From: Watersipora subatra
Lineage: Eukaryota > Bryozoa > Gymnolaemata > Cheilostomatida > Watersiporidae
Length of the DNA: 64,000 bases
Assembly: GCF_963576615.1 (NCBI RefSeq)
Contig: NC_088709.1
Location: forward strand, 13,522,764-13,586,763
Direction of reading: 5' to 3'
The notes under the pieces are model-generated. The model did no database searches, was not told the DNA's origin, and was given only the letters and a program-made list of their open reading frames with translations. Positions 24,096 through 34,514 of the stretch are shown piece after piece. The position numbers were made by a program, and so were the translations under genes. Each line of letters opens with the position of its first letter. Position 1 is the first letter of the stretch.

Positions 24096-27000
24096 AAGAA
24101 GAAGGAGCGTTGATTATTCTGCATAGTCAGAGCTAAGAAAGGTGTTGTATTTCTTAATGATAAGTGATAATATCCCACACCCAGTAGGCTAAACATGACA
24201 TAAATGTTTATGTTAAAGGTATTATATATCAAAGATTTGATAGCGGTTAAATAAACTTCGCTAATTTATGGTAATCGGATACGTTGTACATACTCTATCA
24301 GTGTAAGTCAATTCATAAAATGTATAAGACATTCTTTAGAGTTAAATTCATCTTAGCAAGGTTCATGTCGACTGGGATAAAGATTTCATTAATCATTTCT
24401 CATGATACCAGCATAGCAGTGTTATATTGCTGCCACGATATGTGTATGTGACATCACTGGCCTACTGATATCAACAGATATGAATTTAAGAAAAATAGTG
24501 AAAATCAATTCATATAAACTATTAAATTCTTTTGTCATGATTCGCATGATGATATAATCAGTATGTAGCTTGCTTGAAGTACATCTTTGTTTGCTGGCCA
24601 AGTGCCATTAGCAGGAGAGAACATGGTAGATAGCCTTGCGTCCTGCCCTACTTCTATACTATCCTATATACTACTCTTATCTCTCGCTCTCCCTGGCACC
24701 AATTTTTACCTCTCTCCCTCTCTTTGGCACACCATTTACCTCTCATTCTCTCCTAACCGCCATTACTACATTGTCTTCCCTAGCACTACTCTCACTGATC
24801 TCTTCTCCTACGATCTCTACTTCTACTCTCTCTCTCTCTCTCTCTCTGACCCCTTTCTCCTCTCTCTCCATCTCTCTCCATCTCTCTCCATCTCTCTCCA
24901 TCTCTCTCCATCTCTCTCCATCTCTCTCCATCTCTCTCCCTCTCTCTCCATCTCTCTCCATCTCTCTCCATCTCTCTCCATCTCTCTCCATCTCCCACCC
25001 TCTCTCTCTATCTCCCACCCTCTCTCTCCCACCCCTTTCTCTTTCCTTCTCCTTCTCCCGCTCTCTCGCTTTCTCTCTCTATCTCTTCTCACCACCACTA
25101 CTATTCTTCCCTCCTACACCGCCACTAAAAATCTCTCACTAAGACCATTACTATCTTATTATTTTCCTAGTACTTTTTCAACCTCTAACGTTACTACCAT
25201 CTCTCTCTCCCCTATCACCATTACTAATACTCTGATGCCAGAAGTTAGAGTACCTGAGAGGAGAACAGATATCTTGTTGATGTTGAGTCCACTTCTACTG
25301 CTCTTCACTCTCCAGAGTAAGGAGGGAAGGTAAAACATAATTCCTTGTACAATAAGTATAAGTGGGATCCACTGGTAGTAAGTTATAATGTGCTCTCTCT
25401 TTTCATGGGCCATCGGAGGCCGTTCCTCCATCGATACATAGTAGGTGTTAGAGACCTGAAGACGAGGACAAGCACTGCCAATAGTAGGCAATATATCAAA
25501 GTCGTTAATATATAGTAAGTAGAGAATACCTTGTAATAGAGAAATGGATGGTTGGTATATACTATGGAAGGTAACCAGGGAAAAACTGAAGAGAGTGAGT
25601 ACATCAATATTTACATTACATACATGCCATACACATGCCATACATATGCCATACATATGCCATACATATGCTGCCAATCAACAAAAATCATCGGTTATCT
25701 CTGTGATACAAAGTTGTGTCACGTGTGTGCTGATACCTACTTTACAAGTCAGTGTTTATATGTGAATTTGTCTCCTTAATATGAAGTTATCTATACATGT
25801 ATATAAATATGCAGTGGACCATGATTATGAGCGAGTTATGTGGTCGACATTACACAGAGTGCAACCCCCTGGCTATTGCACTGATACACAACTTGCTCAC
25901 TCAGTCTGTTGCTTAAAAAAGAGAATAATCCAACTGGCTGGCCGCATAATAACTGATAATATATGAATAGGACATCAATAGAAGCTGTTATGTAGGCACT
26001 AGATGAGAGGTTACATTGTAAAACAATTAAAAACATTGCATGTATCACATATGAAAGAAATGATAGCAAGTGTAGACTAGATGTCAATCTCAGATTTCGA
26101 TTTTGCATCTCGATCAAACGTCTGCCGGGTAAATGACTCTCTCTTTCCTCTTAGTAATTACACTAAGTGAATGTTCTTCTCTTTCTCTTTGGTATTTCAT
26201 TAATTGCCAGTATTGATTATTGATTATTAATTATCATTAATTAAGTGTCGGTCAATAACTCATCGGACTGTCGTGCTCTATGCCAGTGGTTTTTAACTTA
26301 GTTGGATGTACCGAACACACCTTTTTTTCACATCAAGACAGGTATATTTTTGACTGGTGAACAAAATGATCTGTGCATTAACATCACTGTGTTCAAAGAC
26401 CAAAATCAATACTGTACCAAGAATTCACAACAAATTACATATTTTTTCACAAAGCCGTGACCTTGCAAATCAGTGGAACTTTTGTTGTTGCCTGATTACT
26501 CGCAGTACTATTAACTCACGTACCCCTAGGTTCAATCGATGGCAGGCTAAGAACCACTGTTTTAAACCCAACAATCTACTGTTGAAATGTTGTTGATGTG
26601 GTTATAACAATAGTGATGATTTAAAAATACCCAAGTACAGGACATCACCAGCCTTAGGAGCAGTAGATTCCTAAGCCAACCCCTAATGTTCAGATGGCTT
26701 GGGAAAGCTCTTTCTTAGTGAAGTGTCTAAAATGAAGCCTGATTTCATCTTGTAAAGTTGTCCACTCGCTTGTATAGTAAGTGGTTGTGTAGATGATCAT
26801 ATCTCTCACAGGCTCTCTTCACTTCATCTAGTCACATTACCTCAAGTCTATCGGTCTGGTGCACACGCTTGTTCAAAACTTAAAATATATTCTCGGTAAT
26901 TTTTTCTTGCTATGCAATTTCATAAACCATCAGCTCACATTTTTCCTCCACAAACTATTCGACTTTTGTCCTTTATTGTCTTGATGTGCAGACCAAATTT

Positions 27001-30000
27001 TTTGAAGTTGAGAAAACCGCAACAGTGTCTGTTTGCGCATCAGCTTTAGAAATCTAATAGGTATTGGAAGAGCTTTCAAACACGAAATGAACTTACAGCC
27101 CATCTGTCTATTTACAAAAATCCAACTAACCAGAGCAAGTTGAATGATCGACTGGTTGAATGACTAGCTGGCCGCCACTCCATTAAACCAGCAATTTCTA
27201 CATTATCTGTTTTATGTCGTACTGTTGTGCTGCAGGTGTGTTGCCACTCTGTTTTTTTCTGTTTCTTTCAATAAGTTGGAGATGATGGTTCTTTTTGTTC
27301 AAGAATCAGAGAAATTACCTTGATCTGTAGCTGATCTCTACCTTTACTATCCTTTTTTCATTGCTTGCATCACTATTTGTTGCACCTACTTGACTCAGGG
27401 CTATATTTTTTCCACTAGTATAGAGTTAATGTCATACTCATTAGGCAAATCATTCTACCTGACAATAAATAGAACTGGGTAATTTTTATGGTTTGACTAG
27501 CTGAATGCCCAGTGTTGCATGGGTAATAAAATAGCTTTTGCATAGAAAATTTATTTTTAACCAACAAATACAAAATTACGATTCTAACTTTTACATGAAG
27601 ATATTTGTTTATTTATGGGTGTGTCTGGCCAATGCATATCTCAAATATTCGAAAGCTCGAGGCATAGCTTAACAGATCGCAAAAAAAACATCTCTCATCT
27701 CGTATGCTACACATTCGCTCACAATTTAAAGTAGCTTATAAATATTGGCAGGTAATGTAGACACCATTGACCAAGTTTCTTTACACAATGAGTTGGAGTA
27801 ACTTAAGCTAGTAACTTAAGCTAATATTTTAACTTTTACTATAATAAGTGCTGTGTCTGAAGTCAGTGGAGAGCATTAGAAAAAGGATTGCACCTCACAG
27901 GAATCAAACCCGTACATTCAGATGTGAAAACAAGCTCACCACCAATTAAACCATGCAGCCACCTTGCTGCGCTTCAAAATAATTGTGCGCGCAATCATTA
28001 AAAATGATGATCTCTCACATGCACTGGAATGCTGAAGTGTGAGTATTTTAACGAATCGCTATTAGCTGAACGTAGTGTTAACGACATGTTGTCAACACTA
28101 TGTTACTAACAACCTGGTTACCAACCTGGTTTACAACCTGTTAACACCAGATTGTTGAGTAGAGGCTTATGTAAAATGACTATGCTTCAGGACATATGAA
28201 GCATTCGTTCTTTTGCAAGTAGCCAAAAAGAATTTGGTCACTTTTCGAAACACAACTGCAATCTTGAACAGTCATTTGATGTTGTCAGCAAAAAAAACTA
28301 CTGTTTGTAACCAGCTGACCAATAAATTTACAGTGTTTGAATCTTATACATAGCATGATTGTGTGAAAATTAATAGATGAATTTATCAGTTATATTGTTT
28401 AATAAAATTAAATCACTGGCTCAGGAAGACAAGAAATTATCTATGCTTGCATCTATGTTTATAAAGTTAATCAAGCATGCGAGCATTTACTACACAATGC
28501 AAAAGGCATACTTGTCACTTTTCCATACTATCTGCTTGGGTGATATATTGTTTAAAAAGTTAAGCATTTACGGCCATTTGTTATGAAAACTTATCTACTC
28601 GTGCGTGTAGCAGTGAGAAGAATCATAGCATCCAACTTGTCAATTCTGTAAAATTTTAAAATAAAAGGGACCAAACATGGGCCTGTAAGCGCTGGTTTCA
28701 ACCATGTCTAGTCTAAATCTAATACATGTATATAAACTCAGCAAAATATAGTATTTAAACATATACAATCTACTGAAAACATCACAGTTATATCAAAGCT
28801 GTAACAGTAAGAGATCAGAGAAATTCTTAATACTGTTATAGTTTTGACATGGCCTAGTGCCAAATATTATCGTTCATATGATCAGCTTTAAATTGCGATA
28901 TCTAGCAGGTGCTAGCAGGTGACCCAGTGTCAAAAAATTCATCCTTAAAAAGAAAGATGTTACGCTCATTTTAGGGTAATTGCTAACAGGTGCTCTTGTA
29001 AACTTACTGAATACATTGACAGGGACTTACCCAGCACAAATGATTGGTGTACTCGACCATAGAGAAGGTGAATTCAGATGGAGCCATGCAGGCTATCGGG
29101 TCTCCCACATACTGCTTTGTGCTTATCATCAACATGATCATAGTTATTAGAATAACTGAGTACCTGAAAACATAAGATCTAATTTCCCCATTTGTTCTAT
29201 CTTTACTGGTACAGACAGACACTGGGTCTGACAAGATATACACCGTACACTTTAGCTAGCCTTGTTCACTAAAAATTACATATTTCGAAGATTTCAACAT
29301 AATAGAAAAAAATGTTTCTTTTAAAAATATTATTTAGCTACTCACATTATTATTTTTATTCATTCCGATTGTGTAATAAATTATTAAATAATTATTACAT
29401 AATGGAGATAAGACCTAATTTAGCATTGTACAAAGGTGAGACAATCCAATGTCTGAAGCCTAATTATTGCTGGTCAATAGCTTATCACCTCTGACAGCTT
29501 TCAAAAATCGAATGATACCAAATGGGATCATTTTAAGGAGACAATCTGCAGTGCTTATATTTGAAACAGTCAAACTTAACAAAGATTTTTGAAACAGTAT
29601 GAGTATACCTTTACTTAAAAATGCAGTCTATTTATTTAGTTTTTTTAACAACTTTGAACTTACATAAATACCTGTTAACTGAAGTCCTATTTGTAGGCAT
29701 TTACTTTTTACAGAATGTGGTTAGCGCAGTCTTGCAAACATTTTGCAAGTTGTTGATATGTCAGCAAACCACCCACTGATTTGTTAACCATAAACGCACA
29801 CCTGTCTTTGGAAGCATTCTCTATTTGTGGCATACTGCCAGTGATACATAGGTCTTAATTTAACCTTTTGCTTAGGTTAAATTATTTTCAACCCATTTTC
29901 TCAGATATTGGCAGACAAAGCATATTATAACCGTCATACGCTTTTACCAGGGACAACCTGTTAACTTGGCTGCCAATTTTAATTCTATGCAACAACTGAA

Positions 30001-31394
30001 CACAAACAACTACTTTGTGAGAGGAAGTTCATGACACATACAGAAGGTTTCCAGGTCCCAGCAAAATACAAACTTATACATGCTTTTTTTACTAAATTGT
30101 TTCAGTCTATTATGGATTCAGCTAAATAAATCTCCTCATTTAACAGAATCAAAACAAAACTTGTGATCTTAGAAAGCTGAGTCTTGGAAAGACATACAGC
30201 ATGATATGCTCTACTATTCAAAACACCATATGCTATATATAGAGTGTTTAGTATACTATGTACTATATAGTATACATGTATAGCATATAATATACTATAT
30301 AGTACTTAGTTTTGTACATGGTATACTATACTATATAGTATACTATACTATATACGAGTACAGTATATAGCATACTATATAGTATAGTATATTCAAAACC
30401 ATTTATAGCTTTTGTAAAGCTTTTTATACTATATAGTCTTAAAAAGCTTTACTGCAATTATCTAGAACTAGACAAGTAAACAAATGCATAAACATTTTTA
30501 CAAATTGTATGAAATATCAGTTGAGTTATGACAACTTTCAAATACTTGACTACATATTAAACTATGCAAAACAAATACATATAATATCGTAAATAAGTAA
30601 AGAATTAAATCTATTAATTTTAGAATAGACAATTAGTTTTTGTAAACAGTGACTCTCATCTCTACAAACATCTATATTGTATGCTGTCCCCAGTTGTCCG
30701 CATTACAAGATTATAGGAGCTGTTTACAGACACAACTATCAGATTTATCGAAAACAATTAGGCCAATATTAGAGTATACAGTCTGCATGACCTTGACATA
30801 GCTGTGATCATTGTAAATTCTTTGAAAAACCATTGAAGTAAAATAAAATTCAGTAGAAAAAATATTAATTTTGAAAGGTTTTTGCCTATTTGGTGCTAAA
30901 CTAGTGTAACAAGAATACTCACCGCAAAGTAGCTTGTAAAGTTTTTAATGAGCAAAGGTAAAATTACAGTTTTTTACCACTATGACTTTATCAAGTCACA
31001 ATTATAACCATTATGACTTGATCTTTTTTCATAAATTTAAAAACTGTAAACTAATGAACAATGTTAATAAACAGAAAAAAAATCTTACAGTAACGCTCGT
31101 TGAAAATGAAATGTACGCATGGACAGGCTAGTCCTACGTACCCCAAGTCACCCTTACCTGCTACATGTACAAGCCAGGGCTTATGACAGCAAATCAGTAA
31201 TATCTACACCTGCCATCTATATGTAAGTTCCGCCTGGCAACAGTTGAGGCTGAAGAATTGTCCTACCTGCTATTCAACTTTGATGTTAGATCTTCATCCC
31301 ACCTCTGAGCAAACTTTCTGATGTTGGAAAAGGAGGAGATAAACTCATGGATGGAGTAGAACATATAGGAGGCATCGATGTCGGTGACAGGCAT
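18160..31394 (-). CDS. inx: Innexin (gap-junction channel subunit), four coding exons, complete
   Basis: Exons: complement(31267..31394), (29031..29163), (25254..25455), (18160..18962), giving 421 residues. Phases fit at each junction (2, 0, 1), with GT donors and AG acceptors. Innexins are four-pass membrane proteins that form invertebrate gap junctions and hemichannels. Visible hallmarks: TM1 followed by STKQYVGDPI (residues 57-66); two Cys in extracellular loop 1 (C68, C86); the family signature YYQW (113-116) opening TM2; TM3 around 210-240; FPRVTLCD with C271 and C288, the loop 2 Cys pair; TM4 around 298-323; and a C-terminal DGTLILRML block. The start ATG is fixed by an in-frame TGA seven codons upstream. 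A total of 421 residues is normal for the family. The paralogue group cannot be given. Introns are loaded with repeats, listed separately. Confidence 0.95.
19513..19923. repeat. 50-bp AT-rich satellite, about 8 copies
   Basis: Tandem unit with core GCAGAATTAGTTATATTGTT followed by AATTATATTACAATAAATAA. Copies differ at only a few bases (TAATG/TAGTG, TTGTT/TTTTT). Lies in innexin intron 3. Confidence 0.95.
20275..20400 (+). mobile_element. tRNA-like SINE, family S2, copy 1
   Basis: Contains GGTAGGAGACCAGAGCTTGA and CCACCCACTTGGGTTAA, which recur in reverse complement at 32230-32290. GGTAGGAGACC resembles a Pol III B box and the upstream GAGCGCTTAAGC an A box. Flanked by AT repeats. Confidence 0.6.
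20443..20560 (+). mobile_element. SINE-like family S1 fragment, copy 2
   Basis: Begins ACTAGCTAAATGCCTGGTGT and then GGGATAATAAAAG, matching the leading 40-100 bp of the copies at 14008, 27497 and 32505. Lies in innexin intron 3. Confidence 0.65.
21105..21310. repeat. AT microsatellite (TATATTTATATA)
   Basis: About 200 bp of ATATTTATAT units with palindromic character. Confidence 0.9.
21901..22937 (+). repeat. 45-bp minisatellite, 23 copies, open in three frames
   Basis: Each unit contains TTACCAGCAGATGGGCACAC and TCGCAATACA. Only three positions vary between units: CAC/CAT near the end, TTGCAT/TTCCAT, and CTCAAC/CTCGAC. Because 45 is divisible by 3, two plus frames and one minus frame stay open for about 380 codons. 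In each of those frames only one of the three variable sites is silent, so no frame shows selection on a protein. It lies within innexin intron 3. I read it as a minisatellite, not a gene. Confidence 0.95.
22939..22978 (+). repeat. Short dispersed repeat shared with 29896-29935
   Basis: CATTTTCTCAGATATT.GCAGACAAAGCA.ATTATAACCG appears at both places with two differences. Here it directly follows the 45-bp array. Confidence 0.75.
22980..23027. other. Perfect 21-bp stem hairpin
   Basis: GCAGATGGCATGCTAGCAATA pairs perfectly with its inverse across a 6-base loop (CATGGG). The stem begins with GCAGATGG and the loop region reads AATACATGGG, both found inside the 45-bp unit. The hairpin may therefore derive from an inverted partial unit. 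Confidence 0.9.
23100..23210. repeat. TATA microsatellite flanking the Tigger-like MITE
   Basis: ACTATATA/TACATA units. A matching block continues on the far side at 23972-24095, so the element sits inside a TA-rich tract. Confidence 0.85.
23212..23971. mobile_element. pogo/Tigger-like MITE (760 bp)
   Basis: Terminal inverted repeats CAGTCAAACATGGATAACTC at the left and the inverse at the right, flanked by TA on both sides (23210-23211 and 23972-23973), the duplication made by Tc1/mariner/pogo transposases. More inverted sequence built on GTTCGAATTA/GAGTTATC motifs continues inward. No transposase frame, so non-autonomous. Confidence 0.9.
23972..24095. repeat. TATATG / TA microsatellite
   Basis: TATGTATATGTA units followed by a perfect TA run of about 45 bp ending at about 24093. 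Confidence 0.9.
24096..24815. other. Intron 3 stretch with no recognised feature
   Basis: Innexin intron 3 sequence with no repeat family or coding exon that I can support. Confidence 0.4.
24820..25085 (+). repeat. (CCATCTCTCT)n pyrimidine tract
   Basis: About twelve copies of a 10-bp unit, bracketed by CT-rich sequence. Open frames on both strands here are repeat artefacts. It ends about 170 bp from the innexin exon 3 donor. Confidence 0.95.
25254..25455 (-). CDS. inx: Innexin exon 3 (TM2)
   Basis: Acceptor CTTCAG, donor GTACTC. Starts VSNTYYVSMEE and holds YYQWIP and TM2. A (CCATCTCTCT)n array begins within about 230 bp on the intron 3 side. Confidence 0.95.
25615..25675 (+). repeat. 11-bp repeat CATACATATGC
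   Basis: Five or six copies in innexin intron 2, just upstream of exon 3. Confidence 0.85.
26284..26559 (+). mobile_element. hAT-like MITE (276 bp)
   Basis: Inverted ends CAGTGGTTTTTAACTTAG and CTAAGAACCACTG. Its interior matches 1553-1821. A TSD of 8 bp, expected for hAT, is not preserved. Lies in innexin intron 2. Confidence 0.7.
26600..27496. other. Intron 2 stretch with no recognised feature
   Basis: Slightly less AT-rich than its surroundings. Short open pieces on the minus strand near 27310-27420 could be part of an old transposon, but nothing is recognisable. Confidence 0.35.
27497..27990 (+). mobile_element. SINE-like composite, family S1 copy 3 plus tRNA-like segment
   Basis: Begins ACTAGCTGAATGCCCAGTGT. 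At 27880-27960 the minus strand holds a tRNA-like stretch with an A-box-like TGGTTTAATTGGTGG and B-box-like GGGTTTGATTCC. The block AGCATTAGAAAAAGGATTGC next to it is shared with 15914-15935. Lies in innexin intron 2. Confidence 0.65.
27991..29030. other. Intron 2 stretch with no recognised feature
   Basis: AT-rich intron sequence. At 28093-28150 there is a short irregular repeat built on GTTACTAACAACCTGGTTACC. Confidence 0.4.
29031..29163 (-). CDS. inx: Innexin exon 2 (TM1 and extracellular loop 1)
   Basis: Acceptor TTTTCAG, donor GTAAGT. Encodes TM1, the QYVGDPI block and both loop 1 cysteines, ending in the conserved Cys-Trp. Confidence 0.95.
29164..30234. other. Innexin intron 1, left part
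   Basis: No exon or element identified except the 40-bp dispersed repeat at 29896-29935, shared with 22939-22978. Confidence 0.4.
30235..30435. repeat. Palindromic TATAGTATAC-rich tract
   Basis: Dense ACTATATAGTATAC units that are self-complementary at many scales. Lies in innexin intron 1 and is likely to extrude cruciforms. Confidence 0.85.
30436..31266. other. Innexin intron 1, right part
   Basis: AT-rich, no further element recognised up to the exon 1 donor. Confidence 0.4.
31267..31394 (-). CDS. inx: Innexin exon 1 (start, cytoplasmic N terminus)
   Basis: 42 codons plus AG, beginning MPVTDIDASYMFYSIHEF and ending at donor GTAGGA. The split Arg codon AG|G joins it to exon 2. Confidence 0.9.
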
Positions 31395-31670
31395 GGCTGC
31401 AGTGTTGCCCTTTCACAGTCTCATGTGAGACTTGCTTATGAATAAAAAATATCTGTCTTTTTGCAAAGCGGGCTTAATGAACTTACTGGAAGAAAAAAGT
31501 TTCAGAGTTAGATGTTCAATGGCCTAAATGGTTGTCGGTGACTTTTATGTAGTGAACCTATCATTAAAAAATCTGTGTTTATTCGATGGTTCAAATAATA
31601 AGAATAATACATAGACAAAGATTTCATAGTTTCTTTAGATGAATGATATGAAAAGCTCAGAATATACGTA
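31395..31670. other. Upstream region of the innexin coding start
   Basis: Presumed 5' UTR or promoter side of the minus-strand innexin. No TATA box or splice acceptor can be assigned with confidence. Confidence 0.3.
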
Positions 31671-31674
31671 CATA

Positions 31675-31855
31675 TACGAATATAAATTACTAATTAATAA
31701 AAATATTAATAATAGTATATATAATAAATATATATTATAATATGTTGCAATATACATTATTATTGTTATACAATATTATAACATATTATTAAATTATATA
31801 TAATAAATTGTAACATAAATATAATAATATATTAAATATAAATTAATAATAATAT
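31675..31855. repeat. AT-only tract (AATATTAATAAT)
   Basis: About 180 bp of nearly pure A and T. Confidence 0.85.
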
Positions 31856-31984
31856 GGAAGATATTAAGGAGAGCTTAAAACTCGTGCTTAACGATGTTGA
31901 TAAAGACCAGCTGAAACTTTGTGAGATTTCATCTTTTCAGTTTTGGATAATTTTAATCTCAATTTTGAAGTTGCAGCTTTCTAT

Positions 31985-32055
31985 TGGCTGTACATATATC
32001 TATGTGTACATATACTTACATCTATGTGTACATGTATCTACATGTACACATAGAT
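31985..32055 (+). repeat. TACATATATC/CTATGTGTACA repeat with palindromic core
   Basis: CATCTATGTGTACATGTATC followed by its partial inverse, CATGTACACATAGATA. Confidence 0.75.
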
Positions 32056-32194
32056 AAATGATACCACTGTGTGACATGTCAATAGAATCTTCTGGGCATG
32101 AGCTTTTTGACCTGCATAAGCATGTCACTGACTTTATCTGTACTAAACTGAATTCAAGAACAACTTCAGCCACTTTTTATTCGTTTACAGGTCA

Positions 32195-32218
32195 CATATA
32201 TATATATATATATATATA
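32195..32218. repeat. (TA)n microsatellite
   Basis: Perfect TA run next to the S2 SINE copy. Confidence 0.9.
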
Positions 32219-32224
32219 TCAATT

Positions 32225-32345
32225 GCTTCCTCATTCAGATTAACCCAAGCGGGTGGTCATGTCTAATCAAGTTCTGGTCTCCTATCAGAGACCTGAGAGT
32301 TAGAACATTCACCTCAATATCTTAGCCGTTTACAATATCACGCTT
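32225..32345 (-). mobile_element. tRNA-like SINE, family S2, copy 2
   Basis: On the minus strand it reads GATAGGAGACCAGAACTTGA and CCACCCGCTTGGGTTAA, matching 20320-20365 at most positions. Both copies abut TA repeats, which suggests a shared insertion preference or a TA-rich tail. Confidence 0.6.
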
Positions 32346-32384
32346 TCCCGTAACTCACTTGTGTTGATTGCTGCTGGTATTTGA

Positions 32385-32505
32385 TGTGCACGTATATAGC
32401 AATATATGTGTATATACATGCATATATAGAAACATCTAAACGTATGTATATATACATACTATGTACATACACATGTAGATGTTTCTAATACATATATATA
32501 TACGT
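32385..32505. repeat. TATATACATG-rich tract
   Basis: Repeated ATATATACATG and ACATGTAGATGTTTCTA motifs, partly inverted (AGAAACATCTAAACGTATG against CATGTAGATGTTTCTA). Confidence 0.8.
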
Positions 32506-32960
32506 ACTAGCTGTACTACCCGGCGTTGCCCGGGTATTAAAAATCAGCTTATAAACAATGAGAGGTAATGAGAGTTGCCTGCCACTTGCTATTAGCCTGG
32601 CACGTTGCCAATAGATAATTTGAGTAAACTTACTAATAAGAGCTATTGCTTCTCATGACGTTACGCCATCACTTTGCGTCGTTACAGAGAGCGGTAGCAT
32701 ATTTGCTCTGATATAGTGACATATATCGCCTAATGAATCCATCAAGCTAGTGTGGCTGAATTGGTAATGTGTCAGACTGGTGAACTGAGGGTCCAAGATC
32801 AAATCTTCTATGATACAGACTCTTTATTCCAAGGTTTTAATAGCTATAGCTGTAACTACACACATATGACAAACTTTAATATCTTCAATATCCAAAACAG
32901 TACTGCCTGTAGCACGAATATACATACATGTATATATATAGTTTCAAATTTCAAAGCAAT
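32505..32960 (+). mobile_element. tRNA-related SINE-like element, family S1, copy 4 (fullest)
   Basis: Begins ACTAGCTGTACTACCCGGCG. Shared blocks with 14008-14400 run in the same order for about 300 bp. The tRNA-like part at 32745-32815 has A-box-like TAGTGTGGCTGAATTGG and B-box-like GGTCCAAGATCAAATC. Confidence 0.75.
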
Positions 32961-34514
32961 AATCATATTTTCAAATTGTTTTGTTTTAAACCTAACTTGA
33001 ACTTTCTTCTTATTTAATTTTACATTGCCCTTTTTTAATATTGAGCACTTTTATGCAAGAGACTGTAAATACTGCGCCTAATGTATATATATGTATGTAT
33101 ATACATTTACATGTATATGTAAATATATATATAAATTATGGCTGCACCTAAATTGCTAAGCATTTGTGTCGCAACAAGGCAACAGGCATTGCTTCATAGC
33201 TGCATACACAAGCTCAGTTAGCAGCACAGTAAAACTTTCTTTCGGTGTAAATGCTTAGAAAATATTTGTTGGTATTAGCCATCAAATATGTCAAAAACTA
33301 TCAGTAGACTGCTGCCTTACGCTGTCTACTCACGCACTTGCGTCTAGCAATTATCTCAAACACTTTTGTGTGCTCCTATTACTCTGCCAATTCTAATTAG
33401 CTACACTGATACATGTATATGTTCCTTTGCAATCAATCCCTGTCATATATCTCTGTTTCATGACCTTATGACATCGCTGCTCTGGTGTTCTCCTAGTCTC
33501 TCATCTTCTCTAACAGATCTCCAACAATAAATGTGATGACTCAATTGAGCTCACAATAAGGCCTACCGTGGCCAGTCACAAGCGATGTGATGAAATGCCA
33601 GAAGTTGACATTCCAAACTCATGTACTATCTTTGAAGTTGGCTATTAAGTTTATTGCAAGCGCCTGAAGAAAACGTCATCAGTATTTCGATTTGGGTCAA
33701 GAATTCTTGCCGCATGTCGATTTCAATTGTTCTATTTTAAAAAATGGCTTCAATCTTTAGTTTAGGTGTAAAATTTAATTTCTGAATATAGTTCATGATT
33801 TCAATAACAAAATAAATAAAACAATGAAAATGTTCTTTGTGCAATCTTCTCTAAATAGAACAAGCATTTTGGGCAATTCTAAAACACGCTTAGCAAGGTT
33901 AATAAAAAGAAGACAATTCCAAATAAGTCATCATAGATCACTTTTATTGGGTCAACCTAGTAGGCCAGGTGCTAAGCGTACAACACTCCATGTCAAGATC
34001 ACGACTCCATGGGTATTCAAATTTATAAATTACAAATTTTTACATTTTCATAGCCCTTGGCTTTCTACAAATTGCCATTAATGTCTGTACTACTGTACAA
34101 GATATACGTATTACATATCTACTCCTAAGCATACGCTAACGAAGTCACTCCAACTGTATCTCAGGAATTATAGTCTCTATATCTCAATATAAAATTTTAT
34201 GCATTTCTGTGAATTCATACATATTAATAACTAATATACAGCATCTTGTAAATACATTACCATGGTTTTATTACTTTAATGTTCCATAGACATGACTACG
34301 TACTAGCAGGATAGAGTGAACAAATTAAGGCAGCTTTTGAGAGTTGTCAGAAACTTCTTAAAAATCAAGACATAAATATGTACCACTAGTTAGCGACTGT
34401 GAAACAAATGAATTGAATGTTGGATGACTCAGGGGAGAAAAAGTATGGTAACATTACCAAGTGCATCAGTCTTCATCCTAGCCAACACAGAAGTGCTGGA
34501 TAATGAGATTTGAT
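32961..34514. other. Stretch with no recognised gene
   Basis: Contains a TATATGTATGTATA microsatellite at about 33080-33135 and an 85-codon plus-strand ORF (33824-34081) with no recognisable domain or splice support. Nothing else can be named. Confidence 0.4.

Noticed and set aside
24587..25142. Ser/Leu- and Arg/Glu-rich ORFs on both strands
   Set aside because: Caused by the (CCATCTCTCT)n tract. The only real coding sequence nearby is innexin exon 3 on the minus strand at 25254-25455.
27880..27960. tRNA gene on the minus strand
   Set aside because: Has good A- and B-box-like words but is embedded in repeat sequence and lacks a convincing acceptor stem; read as SINE-derived.
33824..34081. 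85-codon plus-strand ORF as a gene
   Set aside because: No recognisable domain, no splice support, composition like the surrounding sequence.
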